From Saccoglossus kowalevskii (lineage: Eukaryota; Hemichordata; Enteropneusta; Harrimaniidae): a stretch of DNA of 64,000 bases. Under the pieces are notes generated by a model. That model did not search any database. It saw only the letters and a list, made by a program, of their open reading frames with translations, and was not told the origin of the DNA. This document shows, in pieces, positions 56,047 to 64,000 of this stretch; the first letter of the stretch is position 1; each line of letters begins with the position of its first letter. The stretch is taken from NCBI RefSeq assembly GCF_000003605.2, contig NW_003134803.1, positions 1-64,000 of the forward strand, written 5' to 3'. Both the position numbers and the translations under genes were made by a program.

Positions 56047-56259
56047 CATCTGTTTTAGATTCCTGGTCAGTTGAACATCGCAGCTTTTACAAAATTCTCA
56101 AAGACAATTTAAATAAAAGATATAAATTGGCCTCTCGTATTTGTTGCCTTATTACAAGAGAATATATAATACACGACGTGCATTTCATGTCACAAGCATC
56201 CGATTGTATGCCATACTTGTTTTTTCCTGATAAATAGGAAACGCCTTCATACGACAACA

Positions 56260-56330
56260 TCCCATATGTCTTGTGGTTAGGATTTGGCGCTTTCACCGCC
56301 AAGGCTCGGGTTCAATTCCCGGTGTGGGAA
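56260..56330 (+). tRNA. tRNA-Glu(UUC), dG9
   Basis: dG9; A14T, C48T. Confidence 0.66.
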
Positions 56331-56543
56331 CACCTGTTTTAGATTCCTGGTCAGTTGAACATCGCAGCTTGTACAACATTCTCAAAGACAATTTAAATAA
56401 AAGATATAAATTGGCCTCTCGTATTTGTTGCCTTATTACAAGAGAATATATAATACACGACGTGCAGTTCATGTCACAAGTATCCTATTATATGCCTTAC
56501 TTGGGTTTTCCCGATAAATAGGAAACGCCTTCAAATGTCGTCG

Positions 56544-56615
56544 TCCCATATGGTCTAGTGGTTAGGATTTGGCGCTTTCACTGCCAAGGCCCGGATTCAA
56601 TTCCTGGGGTGGGAA
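56544..56615 (+). tRNA. tRNA-Glu(UUC)
   Basis: F; C39T, G52A, C62T, T65G. Confidence 0.6.
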
Positions 56616-56828
56616 CACCTGTTTTAGATTCCTGGTCAGTTGAACATCGCAGCTTGTATAAAATGCTCATAGACAATTTAATTAAAATATATAAATTGGC
56701 CGCTCGTCTTTGTTGCCTTATTACAAGAGAATATATAATACACGACGTGCAGTTCATGTCACAACTATCCGATTGCATGCCATACTTGTGTTTTCCCGAT
56801 AAATAGGAAACGCCTTCAAATGTCATCG

Positions 56829-56900
56829 TCCCATATGGTCTAGTGATTAGGATTTGGCGCTTTCAACGCCAAGGCTCGGATTCAATTCCCGGTGTGGGAA
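56829..56900 (+). tRNA. tRNA-Glu(UUC)
   Basis: F; G18A, C38A, C48T, G52A. Confidence 0.6.
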
Positions 56901-57113
56901 CACCTGTTTTAGATTCCTGGTCAGTTGAACATCGCAGCTTTTACAAAATTCTCAAAGAAAATTTAAATAAAAGATATAAATTGCCCTCTCGTATTTGTTG
57001 CCTTATTACAAGAGAATATATAATACACGACGTGCTGTTCATGTCACAAGTATCGTATTATATGCCTTACTTGTGTTTTCCCGATAAATAGGAAACGTCT
57101 TCATACGACAACG

Positions 57114-57184
57114 TCCAATATGTCTTGTGGTTAGGATTTGGCGCTTTCACCGCCAAGGCCCGGGTTCAATTCCTGGTGTGGGAA
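57114..57184 (+). tRNA. tRNA-Glu(UUC), dG9
   Basis: dG9; C4A, A14T, C62T. Confidence 0.58.
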
Positions 57185-57397
57185 CACCTGTTTTAGATTC
57201 CTGGTCAGTTGAACATCGCAGCTTGTATAAAATGCTCATAGACAATTTAATTAAAATATATAAATTGGCCTCTCGTATTTGTTGCCTTATTACAAGGGAA
57301 TATATAATACACGACGTGCAGTTCATGTCACAAATATCCGATTATATGCCTTACTTGTGTTTTCCCGATAAATAGGAAACGCCTTCATACGTCAACG

Positions 57398-57468
57398 TCC
57401 CATATGTCTTGTGGTTAGGATTTGGCGCTTTCCCCGCCAAGGCCCGTGTTCAATTCCCGGTGTGGGAA
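57398..57468 (+). tRNA. tRNA-Glu(UUC), dG9
   Basis: dG9; A14T, A37C, G51T. Confidence 0.55.
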
Positions 57469-57681
57469 CACCTGTTTTAGATTCCTGGTCAGTTGAACAT
57501 CGCAGCTTGTATAAAATGCTCATAGACAATTTAATTAAAAGATATAAATTGGCCTCTCGTATTTGTTGCCTTATTACAAGAGAACATATAATACACGACG
57601 TGCAGTTCATGTCACAAATATCCTATTATATGCCTTACTTGTGTTTTCCCGATAAATAGGAAACGCCTTAATACGACAACG

Positions 57682-57754
57682 TCCCATATGGTCTAGTGGA
57701 TTAGGATTTGGCGCTTTCACCGCCAAGGCCCGGATTCAATTCCCGGTGTGGGAA
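57682..57754 (+). tRNA. tRNA-Glu(UUC), 73-nt form
   Basis: Extra A in the D-loop; G52A; as 54267. Confidence 0.65.
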
Positions 57755-57967
57755 TACCTGTTTTAGATTCCTGGTCAGTTGAACATCGCAGCTTGTATAA
57801 AATTCTCAAAGACAATTTAATTAAAAGATATAAATTGGCCTCTCGTATTTGTTGCCTTATTACAAGAGAATATATAATACACGACTTGCAGTTCATGTCC
57901 CAAGCATCCGATTGTATGCCATACTTGTGTTTTCCCGATAAATATGTATCGCCTTCATACGGCAACG

Positions 57968-58039
57968 ACCCATATGGTCTAGTGTTTAGGATTTGGCGCT
58001 TTCACCGCCGAGGCCCGGGTTCAATTCCCGGTGTGGGAA
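57968..58039 (+). tRNA. tRNA-Glu(UUC), T1A form
   Basis: F; T1A, G18T, A43G. Confidence 0.65.
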
Positions 58040-58252
58040 CACCTGTTTTAGATTCCTGGTCAGTTGAACATCGCAGCTTGTATAAAATTATCATTGACAA
58101 TTTAATTAAAAGATATAAATTAGCTTCTCGTATTTGTTGGCTTGATTACAAGATAATATATAATATTCGACATTCAGTTCATGTCACAATCATCCGATTG
58201 TATGCCATACTTGTGTTTTCCGATAAATAGGAAACGCCTTCATACGACAACG

Positions 58253-58323
58253 TACCATATATCTAGTGGTTAGGATTTGGCGCTTTCACCGACATAGCCC
58301 TGGTTCAATTCCCGGTATGGGAA
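58253..58323 (+). pseudogene. tRNA-Glu-like, dG9, decayed
   Basis: One G of 9-10 lost and the other is A; C2A, C41A, A44T, G45A, G50T, G66A. Confidence 0.55.
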
Positions 58324-58536
58324 CACCTGTTTTAGATTCCTGGTCAGTTGAACATCGCAGCTTGTATAATATGCTCATAGACAATTTAATTAAAAGATAT
58401 AAATTGGCCTCTCGTATTTGTTGCCTTATTACAAGAGAATATATAATACACGACGTGCAGTTCATGTCACAAATATCCTATTATATGCCTTACTTGTGTT
58501 TTCCCGATAAATAGGAAACGGCTTCATACGACAACG

Positions 58537-58607
58537 TCCCATATGGTCTAGTGGTTAGATTTGGCGCTTTCACCGCCAAGGCCCGGGTTCAATTCCCGGT
58601 GTGGGAA
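58537..58607 (+). tRNA. tRNA-Glu(UUC), dG22
   Basis: dG22; otherwise consensus. Confidence 0.72.
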
Positions 58608-58820
58608 CACCTGTTTTAGATTCCTGGTCAGTTGAACATCGCAGCTTGTATAAAATTCTCATAGACAATTTAATTAAAAGATATAAATTGGCCTCTCGTA
58701 TTTGTTGCCTCATTACAAGAGAATATATAATACACGACTTGCAGTTCATGTCCCAAGCATCCGATTGTATGCCATACTTGTGTTTTCCCGATAAATATGT
58801 ATCGCCTTCATACGGCAACG

Positions 58821-58892
58821 ACCCATATGGTCTAGTGGTTAGGATTTGGCGCTTTCACCGCCGAGGCCCGGGTTCAATTCCCGGTGTGGGAA
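58821..58892 (+). tRNA. tRNA-Glu(UUC), T1A form
   Basis: F; T1A, A43G. Confidence 0.72.
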
Positions 58893-59106
58893 CACCTGTT
58901 TTAGATTCCTGGTCAGTTGAACATCGCAGCTTGTATAAAATTATCATTGACAATTTAATTAAAAGATATAAATTAGCTTCTCGTATTTGTTGGCTTGATT
59001 ACAAGATAATATATAATATTCGACATTCAGTTCATGTCACAAGCATCCGATTGTATGCCATACTTGTGTTTTCCCGATAAATAGGAAACGCCTTCATACG
59101 ACAACG

Positions 59107-59177
59107 TACCATATGTCTAGTGGTTAGGATTTGGCGCTTTCACAGACATAGCCCTGGTTCAATTCCCGGTATGGGTA
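59107..59177 (+). pseudogene. tRNA-Glu-like, dG9, decayed
   Basis: dG9; C2A, C39A, C41A, A44T, G45A, G50T, G66A, A71T. Confidence 0.55.
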
Positions 59178-59390
59178 CACCTGTTTTAGATTCCTGGTCA
59201 GTTGAACATCGCAGCTTGTATAATATGCTCATAGACAATTTAATTAAAAGATATAAATTGGCCTCTCGTATTTGTTGCCTTATTACAAGAGAATATATAA
59301 TACACGACGTGCAGTTCATGTCACAAGTATCCTATTATATGCCTTACTTGTGTTTTCCCGATAAATAGGAAACGCCTTCATACGACAACG

Positions 59391-59461
59391 TCCCATATGG
59401 TCTAGTGGTTAGATTTGGCGCTTTCACCGTCAAGGCTCGGGTTCAATTCCCGGTGTGGGAA
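59391..59461 (+). tRNA. tRNA-Glu(UUC), dG22
   Basis: dG22; C41T, C48T. Confidence 0.65.
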
Positions 59462-59674
59462 CATCTGTTTTAGATTCCTGGTCAGTTGAACATCGCAGCT
59501 TTTACAAAATTCTCAAAGACAATTTAATTAAAAGATATAAATTGGCCTCTCGTATTTGTTGCCTTATTACAAGAGAATATATAATACACGACTTGCAGTT
59601 CATGTCCCAAGCATCCGATTGTATGCCATACTTGTGTTTTCCCGATAAATATGTATCGCCTTCATACGGCAACG

Positions 59675-59746
59675 ACCCATATGGTCTAGTGGTTAGGATT
59701 TGGCGCTTTCACCGCCGAGGCCCGGGTTCAATTCCCGGTGTGGGAA
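59675..59746 (+). tRNA. tRNA-Glu(UUC), T1A form
   Basis: F; T1A, A43G. Confidence 0.72.
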
Positions 59747-59960
59747 CACCTGTTTTAGATTCCTGGTCAGTTGAACATCGCAGCTTGTATAAAATTATCA
59801 TTGACAATTTAATTAAAAGATATAAATTAGCTTCTCGTATTTGTTGGCTTGATTACAAGATAATATATAATATTCGACATTCAGTTCATGTCACAAGCAT
59901 CCGATTGTATGCCATACTTGTGTTTTCCCGATAAATAGGAAACGCCTTCATACGACAACG

Positions 59961-60031
59961 TACCATATATCTAGTGGTTAGGATTTGGCGCTTTCACCGA
60001 CATAGCCCTGGTTCAATTCCCGGTATGGGAA
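59961..60031 (+). pseudogene. tRNA-Glu-like, dG9, decayed
   Basis: Same changes as 58253 (+1,708 bp). Confidence 0.55.
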
Positions 60032-60244
60032 CACCTGTTTTAGATTCCTGGTCAGTTGAACATCGCAGCTTGTATAATATGCTCATAGACAATTTAATTA
60101 AAAGATATAAATTGGCCTCTCGTATTTGTTGCCTTATTACAAGAGAATATATAATACACGACGTGCAGTTCATGTCACAAATATCCTATTATATGCCTTA
60201 CTTGTGTTTTCCCGATAAATAGGAAACGGCTTCATACGACAACG

Positions 60245-60315
60245 TCCCATATGGTCTAGTGGTTAGATTTGGCGCTTTCACCGCCAAGGCCCGGGTTCAA
60301 TTCCCGGTGTGGGAA
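60245..60315 (+). tRNA. tRNA-Glu(UUC), dG22
   Basis: dG22; otherwise consensus. Confidence 0.72.
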
Positions 60316-60528
60316 CACCTGTTTTAGATTCCTGGTCAGTTGAACATCGCAGCTTGTATAAAATTCTCATAGACAATTTAATTAAAAGATATAAATTGGC
60401 CTCTCGTATTTGTTGCCTCATTACAAGAGAATATATAATACACGACTTGCAGTTCATGTCCCAAGCATCCGATTGTATGCCATACTTGTGTTTTCCCGAT
60501 AAATATGTATCGCCTTCATACGGCAACG

Positions 60529-60600
60529 ACCCATATGGTCTAGTGGTTAGGATTTGGCGCTTTCACCGCCGAGGCCCGGGTTCAATTCCCGGTGTGGGAA
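60529..60600 (+). tRNA. tRNA-Glu(UUC), T1A form
   Basis: F; T1A, A43G. Confidence 0.72.
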
Positions 60601-60814
60601 CACCTGTTTTAGATTCCTGGTCAGTTGAACATCGCAGCTTGTATAAAATTATCATTGACAATTTAATTAAAAGATATAAATTAGCTTCTCGTATTTGTTG
60701 GCTTGATTACAAGATAATATATAATATTCGACATTCAGTTCATGTCACAAGCATCCGATTGTATGCCATACTTGTGTTTTCCCGATAAATAGGAAACGCC
60801 TTCATACGACAACG

Positions 60815-60885
60815 TACCATATGTCTAGTGGTTAGGATTTGGCGCTTTCACAGACATAGCCCTGGTTCAATTCCCGGTATGGGAA
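60815..60885 (+). pseudogene. tRNA-Glu-like, dG9, decayed
   Basis: dG9; C2A, C39A, C41A, A44T, G45A, G50T, G66A. Confidence 0.55.
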
Positions 60886-61098
60886 CACCTGTTTTAGATT
60901 CCTGGTCAGTTGAACATCGCAGCTTGTATAATATGCTCATAGACAATTTAATTAAAAGATATAAATTGGCCTCTCGTATTTGTTGCCTTATTACAAGAGA
61001 ATATATAATACACGACGTGCAGTTCATGTCACAAATATCCTATTATATGCCTTACTTGTGTTTTCCCGATAAATAGGAAACGGCTTCATACGACAACG

Positions 61099-61169
61099 TC
61101 CCATATGGTCTAGTGGTTAGATTTGGCGCTTTCACCGCCAAGGCCCGGGTTCAATTTCCGGTGTGGGAA
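61099..61169 (+). tRNA. tRNA-Glu(UUC), dG22
   Basis: dG22; C60T. Confidence 0.7.
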
Positions 61170-61382
61170 CACCTGTTTTAGATTCCTGGTCAGTTGAACA
61201 TCGCAGCTTGTATAAAATTCTCATAGACAATTTAATTAAAAGATATAAATTGGCCTCTCGTATTTGTTGCCTTATTACAAGAGAATATATAATACACGAC
61301 GTGCAGTTCATGTCACAAATATCGTATTATATGCCTTACTTGTGTTTTCCCGATAAATATGTATCGCCTTCATACGGGAACG

Positions 61383-61454
61383 ACCCATATGGTCTAGTGG
61401 TTAGGATTTGGCGCTTTCACCGCCGAGGCCCGGGTTCAATTCCCGGTGTGGGAA
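61383..61454 (+). tRNA. tRNA-Glu(UUC), T1A form
   Basis: F; T1A, A43G. Confidence 0.72.
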
Positions 61455-61669
61455 CACCTGTTTTAGATTCCTGGTCAGTTGAACATCGCAGCTTGTATAA
61501 AATTATCATTGACAATTTAATTAAAAGATATAAATTAGCTTCTCGTATTTGTTGGCTTGATTACAAGATAATATATAATATTCGACATTCAGTTCATGTC
61601 ACAAGCATCCGATTGTATGCCATACTCGTGTTTTCCCTGATAAATAGGCAACGCTTTCAAATGTCAACG

Positions 61670-61696
61670 TCCCATATGGTCTAGTGGTTAGGATTT
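61670..61696 (+). pseudogene. truncated tRNA-Glu stub
   Basis: 27-nt stub, 110-bp unit. Confidence 0.8.
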
Positions 61697-61779
61697 TGTG
61701 CAGTTCATGTCACAAGCATCCGATTGTATGCCGTACTTGTGTTTTCCCGATAAATAGGAAACGCCTTCATACGACAACG

Positions 61780-61851
61780 TCCCATATGGTCTAGTGGTTA
61801 GGATTTGGCGATTTCACCGCCAAGGTCCGGGTTCAATTCCCGATGTGGGAA
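61780..61851 (+). tRNA. tRNA-Glu(UUC)
   Basis: F; C32A, C47T, G64A. Confidence 0.65.
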
Positions 61852-62064
61852 CACCTGTTTTAGATTCCTGGTCAGGTGTACATCGCAGCTAGTATAAAAT
61901 GCTCATAGACAATTTAATAAAAATATATAAATTGCCCTCTCGTATTTGTTGCCTTATTACAAGAGAATATATAATACACGACGTGCAGTTCATGTCACAA
62001 GCATCCGATTGTATGCCATACTTGTGTTTTCCCGATAAATAGGAAACGCCTTCACACGACAACG

Positions 62065-62135
62065 TCCCATATGTCTTGTGGTTATGATTTGGCGCTTTCA
62101 CCGCCAAGGCCCGGGTTCAATTCCAGGTGTGGGAA
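62065..62135 (+). tRNA. tRNA-Glu(UUC), dG9
   Basis: dG9; A14T, G22T, C62A. Confidence 0.6.
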
Positions 62136-62348
62136 CACCTGTTTTAGATTCCTGGACAGTTGAACATCGCAGCTTGTATAAAATGCTCATAGACAATTTA
62201 ATTAAAAGATATAAATTGGCCTCTCGCATTTGTTGCCTTATTACAAGAGAATATATAATACACGACGTGCAGTTCATGTCACAAGTATCCTATTGTATGC
62301 CATACTTGTGTTTTCCCGATAAATAGGAAACGCCTTCAAATGTCAACG

Positions 62349-62420
62349 TCCCATATGGTTTAGTGGTTAGGATTTGTCGCTTTCACCGCCAAGGCTCGGG
62401 TTCAATTCCCGGTGTGAGAA
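62349..62420 (+). tRNA. tRNA-Glu(UUC)
   Basis: F; C12T, G29T, C48T, G69A. Confidence 0.62.
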
Positions 62421-62633
62421 CACCCGTTTTAGATTCCTGGTCAATTGAACATCGCAGCTTGTACAAAATTCTCAAAGACAATTTAAATAAAAGATATAAA
62501 TTGGCCTCTCGTATTTGTTGCCTTATTACAAGAGAATATATAATACACGACGTGCAGTACATGTCACAAGTATCCTATTATATGCCTTACTTGTGTTTTC
62601 CCGATAAATAGGAAACGCCTTCATACGACAACG

Positions 62634-62705
62634 TCCCATATGGTCTAGTGGTTAGGATTTGGCGCTTTCACCGCCAAGGCCCGGGTTCAATTCCCGGTGT
62701 GGGAA
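62634..62705 (+). tRNA. tRNA-Glu(UUC), consensus copy
   Basis: Exact consensus with a T4 terminator; counterpart of 2604 at +60,030 bp. Confidence 0.93.
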
Positions 62706-62918
62706 TACCTGTTTTAGATTCCTGGTCAGTTGAACATCGCAGCTTGAATAAAATTCTCATAGACAATTTTATTAAAAGATATAAATTGGCCTCTCGTATT
62801 TGTTGCCTTATTACAAGAGAATATATAATACACGACGTGCAGTTCATGTCACAAGTATCCTATTATATGCCTTACTTGTGTTTTCCCGATAAATAGGAAA
62901 CGCCTTCATACGTCAACG

Positions 62919-62989
62919 TACCATATGTCTAGTGGTTAGGATTTGGCGCTTTCACCGCCAAGGCCCGGGTTCAATTCCAGGTGTGGGAA
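62919..62989 (+). tRNA. tRNA-Glu(UUC), dG9
   Basis: dG9; C2A, C62A. Confidence 0.6.
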
Positions 62990-63202
62990 CACCTATTTTA
63001 GATTCCTGGACAGTTGAACATCGCAGCTTGTATAAAATGCTCATAGACAATTTTATTAAAAGATATAAATTGGCCTCTCGTATTTGTTGCCTTATTACAA
63101 GAGAATATATAATACACAACTTGCATTTCATGTCACAAGCATCCGATTGTATGCCATACTTGTGTTTTCCCGATAAATAGGAAACGCCTTCAAATGTCAA
63201 CG

Positions 63203-63274
63203 TCCCATATGGTTTAGTGGTTAGGATTTGTCGCTTTCACCGTCAAGGCTCGGGTTCAATTCCCGGTGCGGGAA
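63203..63274 (+). tRNA. tRNA-Glu(UUC)
   Basis: F; C12T, G29T, C41T, C48T, T67C. Confidence 0.55.
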
Positions 63275-63487
63275 CACCTGTTTTAGATTCCTGGTCAATT
63301 GAACATCGCAGCTTGTACAAAATTCTCAAAGACAATTTAAATAAAAGATATAAATTGGCCTCTCGTATTTGTTGCCTTATTACAAGAGAATATAGAATAC
63401 ACGACGTGCAGTTCATGTCACAAGTATCCTATTATATGCCTTACTTGTGTTTTCCCGATAAATAGGAAACGCCTTCATACGACAACG

Positions 63488-63559
63488 TCCCACATGGTCT
63501 AGTGGTTAGGATTTGGCGCTTTCACCGCCAAGGCCCGGGTTCAATTCCCGGTGTGGGAA
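63488..63559 (+). tRNA. tRNA-Glu(UUC)
   Basis: F; T6C only, which turns the U6-G66 wobble into a C-G pair; a fully paired acceptor. Confidence 0.88.
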
Positions 63560-63772
63560 TACCTGTTTTAGATTCCTGGTCAGTTGAACATCGCAGCTTG
63601 TATACAATTCTCAAAGACAATTTAATTAAAAGATATAAATTGGCCTCTCGTATTTGTTGCCTCATTACAAGAGAATATATAATACACGACTTGCAGTTCA
63701 TGTCACAAGCATCCGATTGTATGCCATACTTGTGTCTTCCCGACAAATAGGAAACGCCTTCATACGTCAACG

Positions 63773-63844
63773 TCCCATATGGTCTAGTGGTTAGGATATG
63801 GCGCTTTCACCGCCAAGGCCTGGGTTCAATTCCCGGTGTGAGAA
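63773..63844 (+). tRNA. tRNA-Glu(UUC)
   Basis: F; T26A, C49T, G69A. Its spacer is cut by the window end. Confidence 0.68.
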
Positions 63845-64000
63845 CACCCGTTTTAGAACTCTGGTCAGTTGAACATCGCAGCTTGTATAAAATGCTCATA
63901 GGCAATTTAATTAAAATATATAAATTGGCCTGTCGTATTTGTTTCCATATTTCAAGAGAATATATAATACACGACGTGCAGTTCATGTCACAAGCATCCG
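63845..64000 (+). repeat. partial spacer at right edge
   Basis: Terminator and first part of a spacer; no other feature seen. Confidence 0.85.

Larger units (their letters stand above)
57968..61669 (+). repeat. 854-bp three-unit higher-order repeat, about four copies
   Basis: dG9-decayed, dG22 and T1A units repeat in fixed order; the decayed units start at 58253, 59107, 59961 and 60815, exactly 854 bp apart. Confidence 0.85.
1..64000 (+). repeat. tandem array of ~285-bp tRNA-Glu(UUC) units
   Basis: About 235 direct units fill the window without a break; 216 carry a full-length tRNA-like sequence and 19 a 27-nt stub. Steps between tRNA starts are nearly always 284 or 285 bp; exceptions are 84 or ~110 bp (truncated units), 293-298 bp (arm duplications) and 333 bp (48-bp spacer duplication). 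The consensus gene folds as a cloverleaf: acceptor TCCCATA/TGTGGGA with one U-G pair, anticodon stem TGGCG/CGCCA, loop CTTTCAC, T-stem CCGGG/CCCGG, discriminator A. The TTC anticodon reads GAA (Glu). A- and B-box sequences and a downstream T4 run point to RNA polymerase III. By eye the spacer is about as well conserved as the gene, so homogenisation rather than selection on the tRNA alone shapes the array. Confidence 0.95.

Noticed and set aside
13130-61684. Frames of 159-173 codons
   Set aside because: They arise where the usual TAG is changed in the spacer before the T1A copies, joining two repeat units. Not a gene fusion.
340-63750. Recurrent ~82-codon open frames, one per unit, on the + strand
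   Set aside because: They start at a GTG inside the tRNA D-arm, run through the gene and spacer and stop at the TAG in GATAAATAGG. They recur because the unit repeats. 285 is a multiple of 3, which keeps the frame across units. No independent start context or protein family is recognisable.
360-63770. Recurrent 65-105-codon open frames on the - strand, and one of 177 codons at 40569-41102
   Set aside because: Antisense shadows of the same repeat. The long one simply crosses two units.
1-64000. CRISPR array
   Set aside because: The whole ~285-bp unit repeats, including the part between the tRNAs. There are no unique spacers of 30-40 bp and no cas genes.
1-64000. tRNA-derived SINE family
   Set aside because: SINEs are dispersed, with target-site duplications and a 3' tail. 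Here the units are strictly head to tail with none of these. A tRNA-derived satellite remains possible.
1-64000. Mitochondrial, plastid or bacterial tRNA cluster
   Set aside because: Only one isoacceptor is present, CCA is not encoded, a T4 terminator follows each gene, and no organelle or bacterial genes lie between.
1-64000. Intron in the tRNA
   Set aside because: The anticodon arm is continuous in the consensus. The 9-nt insertions in seven copies are plain tandem duplications of the loop.
1-64000. Assembly artefact
   Set aside because: Not excluded, but the copies carry many distinct variants and several higher-order periods, which a simple looped assembly would not produce. Long-read depth would settle it.

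Overview
The window is one uninterrupted tandem array. A unit of about 285 bp (284 bp in some forms) repeats head to tail on the + strand from the first base to the last, and both edges cut through a unit, so the array continues beyond the window. Each unit is a 72-nt tRNA-Glu gene, anticodon UUC, followed by an AT-rich spacer of about 213 bp. Counting by eye gives 216 full-length tRNA or tRNA-like copies and 19 copies cut to their first ~27 nt. I see no protein gene, rRNA, transposon, CRISPR array, or inverted unit.

The organism is probably a eukaryote. The gene has internal A-box and B-box promoter sequences, no encoded CCA, no intron, and a T4 run starting 7 nt after its end, as expected of an RNA polymerase III gene. 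Nothing in the window identifies the species. Wall-to-wall tRNA arrays are known in some eukaryotes (for example the unit arrays of Entamoeba), but I cannot place this one.

Numbering used throughout is linear in the 72-nt gene: acceptor 1-7/65-71, D-stem 10-13/22-25, anticodon stem 27-31/39-43, loop 32-38, anticodon 34-36, T-stem 48-52/60-64, T-loop 53-59, discriminator base 72. 'F' is the 72-nt form (118 copies). 'dG9' lacks one of the two Gs at 9-10 (about 83 copies). 'dG22' lacks one G at 22-23 (15 copies). A variant such as C62A is the change from consensus. Only three copies (2604, 9930, 62634) match the consensus exactly.

Layout: 1-4.4 kb is mostly F copies, many with G29T/G69A. 4.4-10.8 kb is mixed, with a 1,422-bp five-unit repeat. 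11-20 kb holds dG9/dG22 three-unit blocks, some with anticodon UAC. 20-29 kb is mostly dG9. 29-32 kb and 41-50 kb share blocks containing 110-bp truncated units, 9-nt anticodon-loop duplications and 48-bp spacer duplications. 33-38 kb has two-unit repeats. 50-54 kb has a 1.7-kb duplication. 54-61.7 kb carries a clear 854-bp three-unit higher-order repeat. 61.7-64 kb repeats material from 2.3-4.1 kb. The pattern fits repeated unequal exchange with partial homogenisation. It is open whether this is a working bank of tRNA-Glu genes, a tRNA-derived satellite, or a few live genes inside a satellite.
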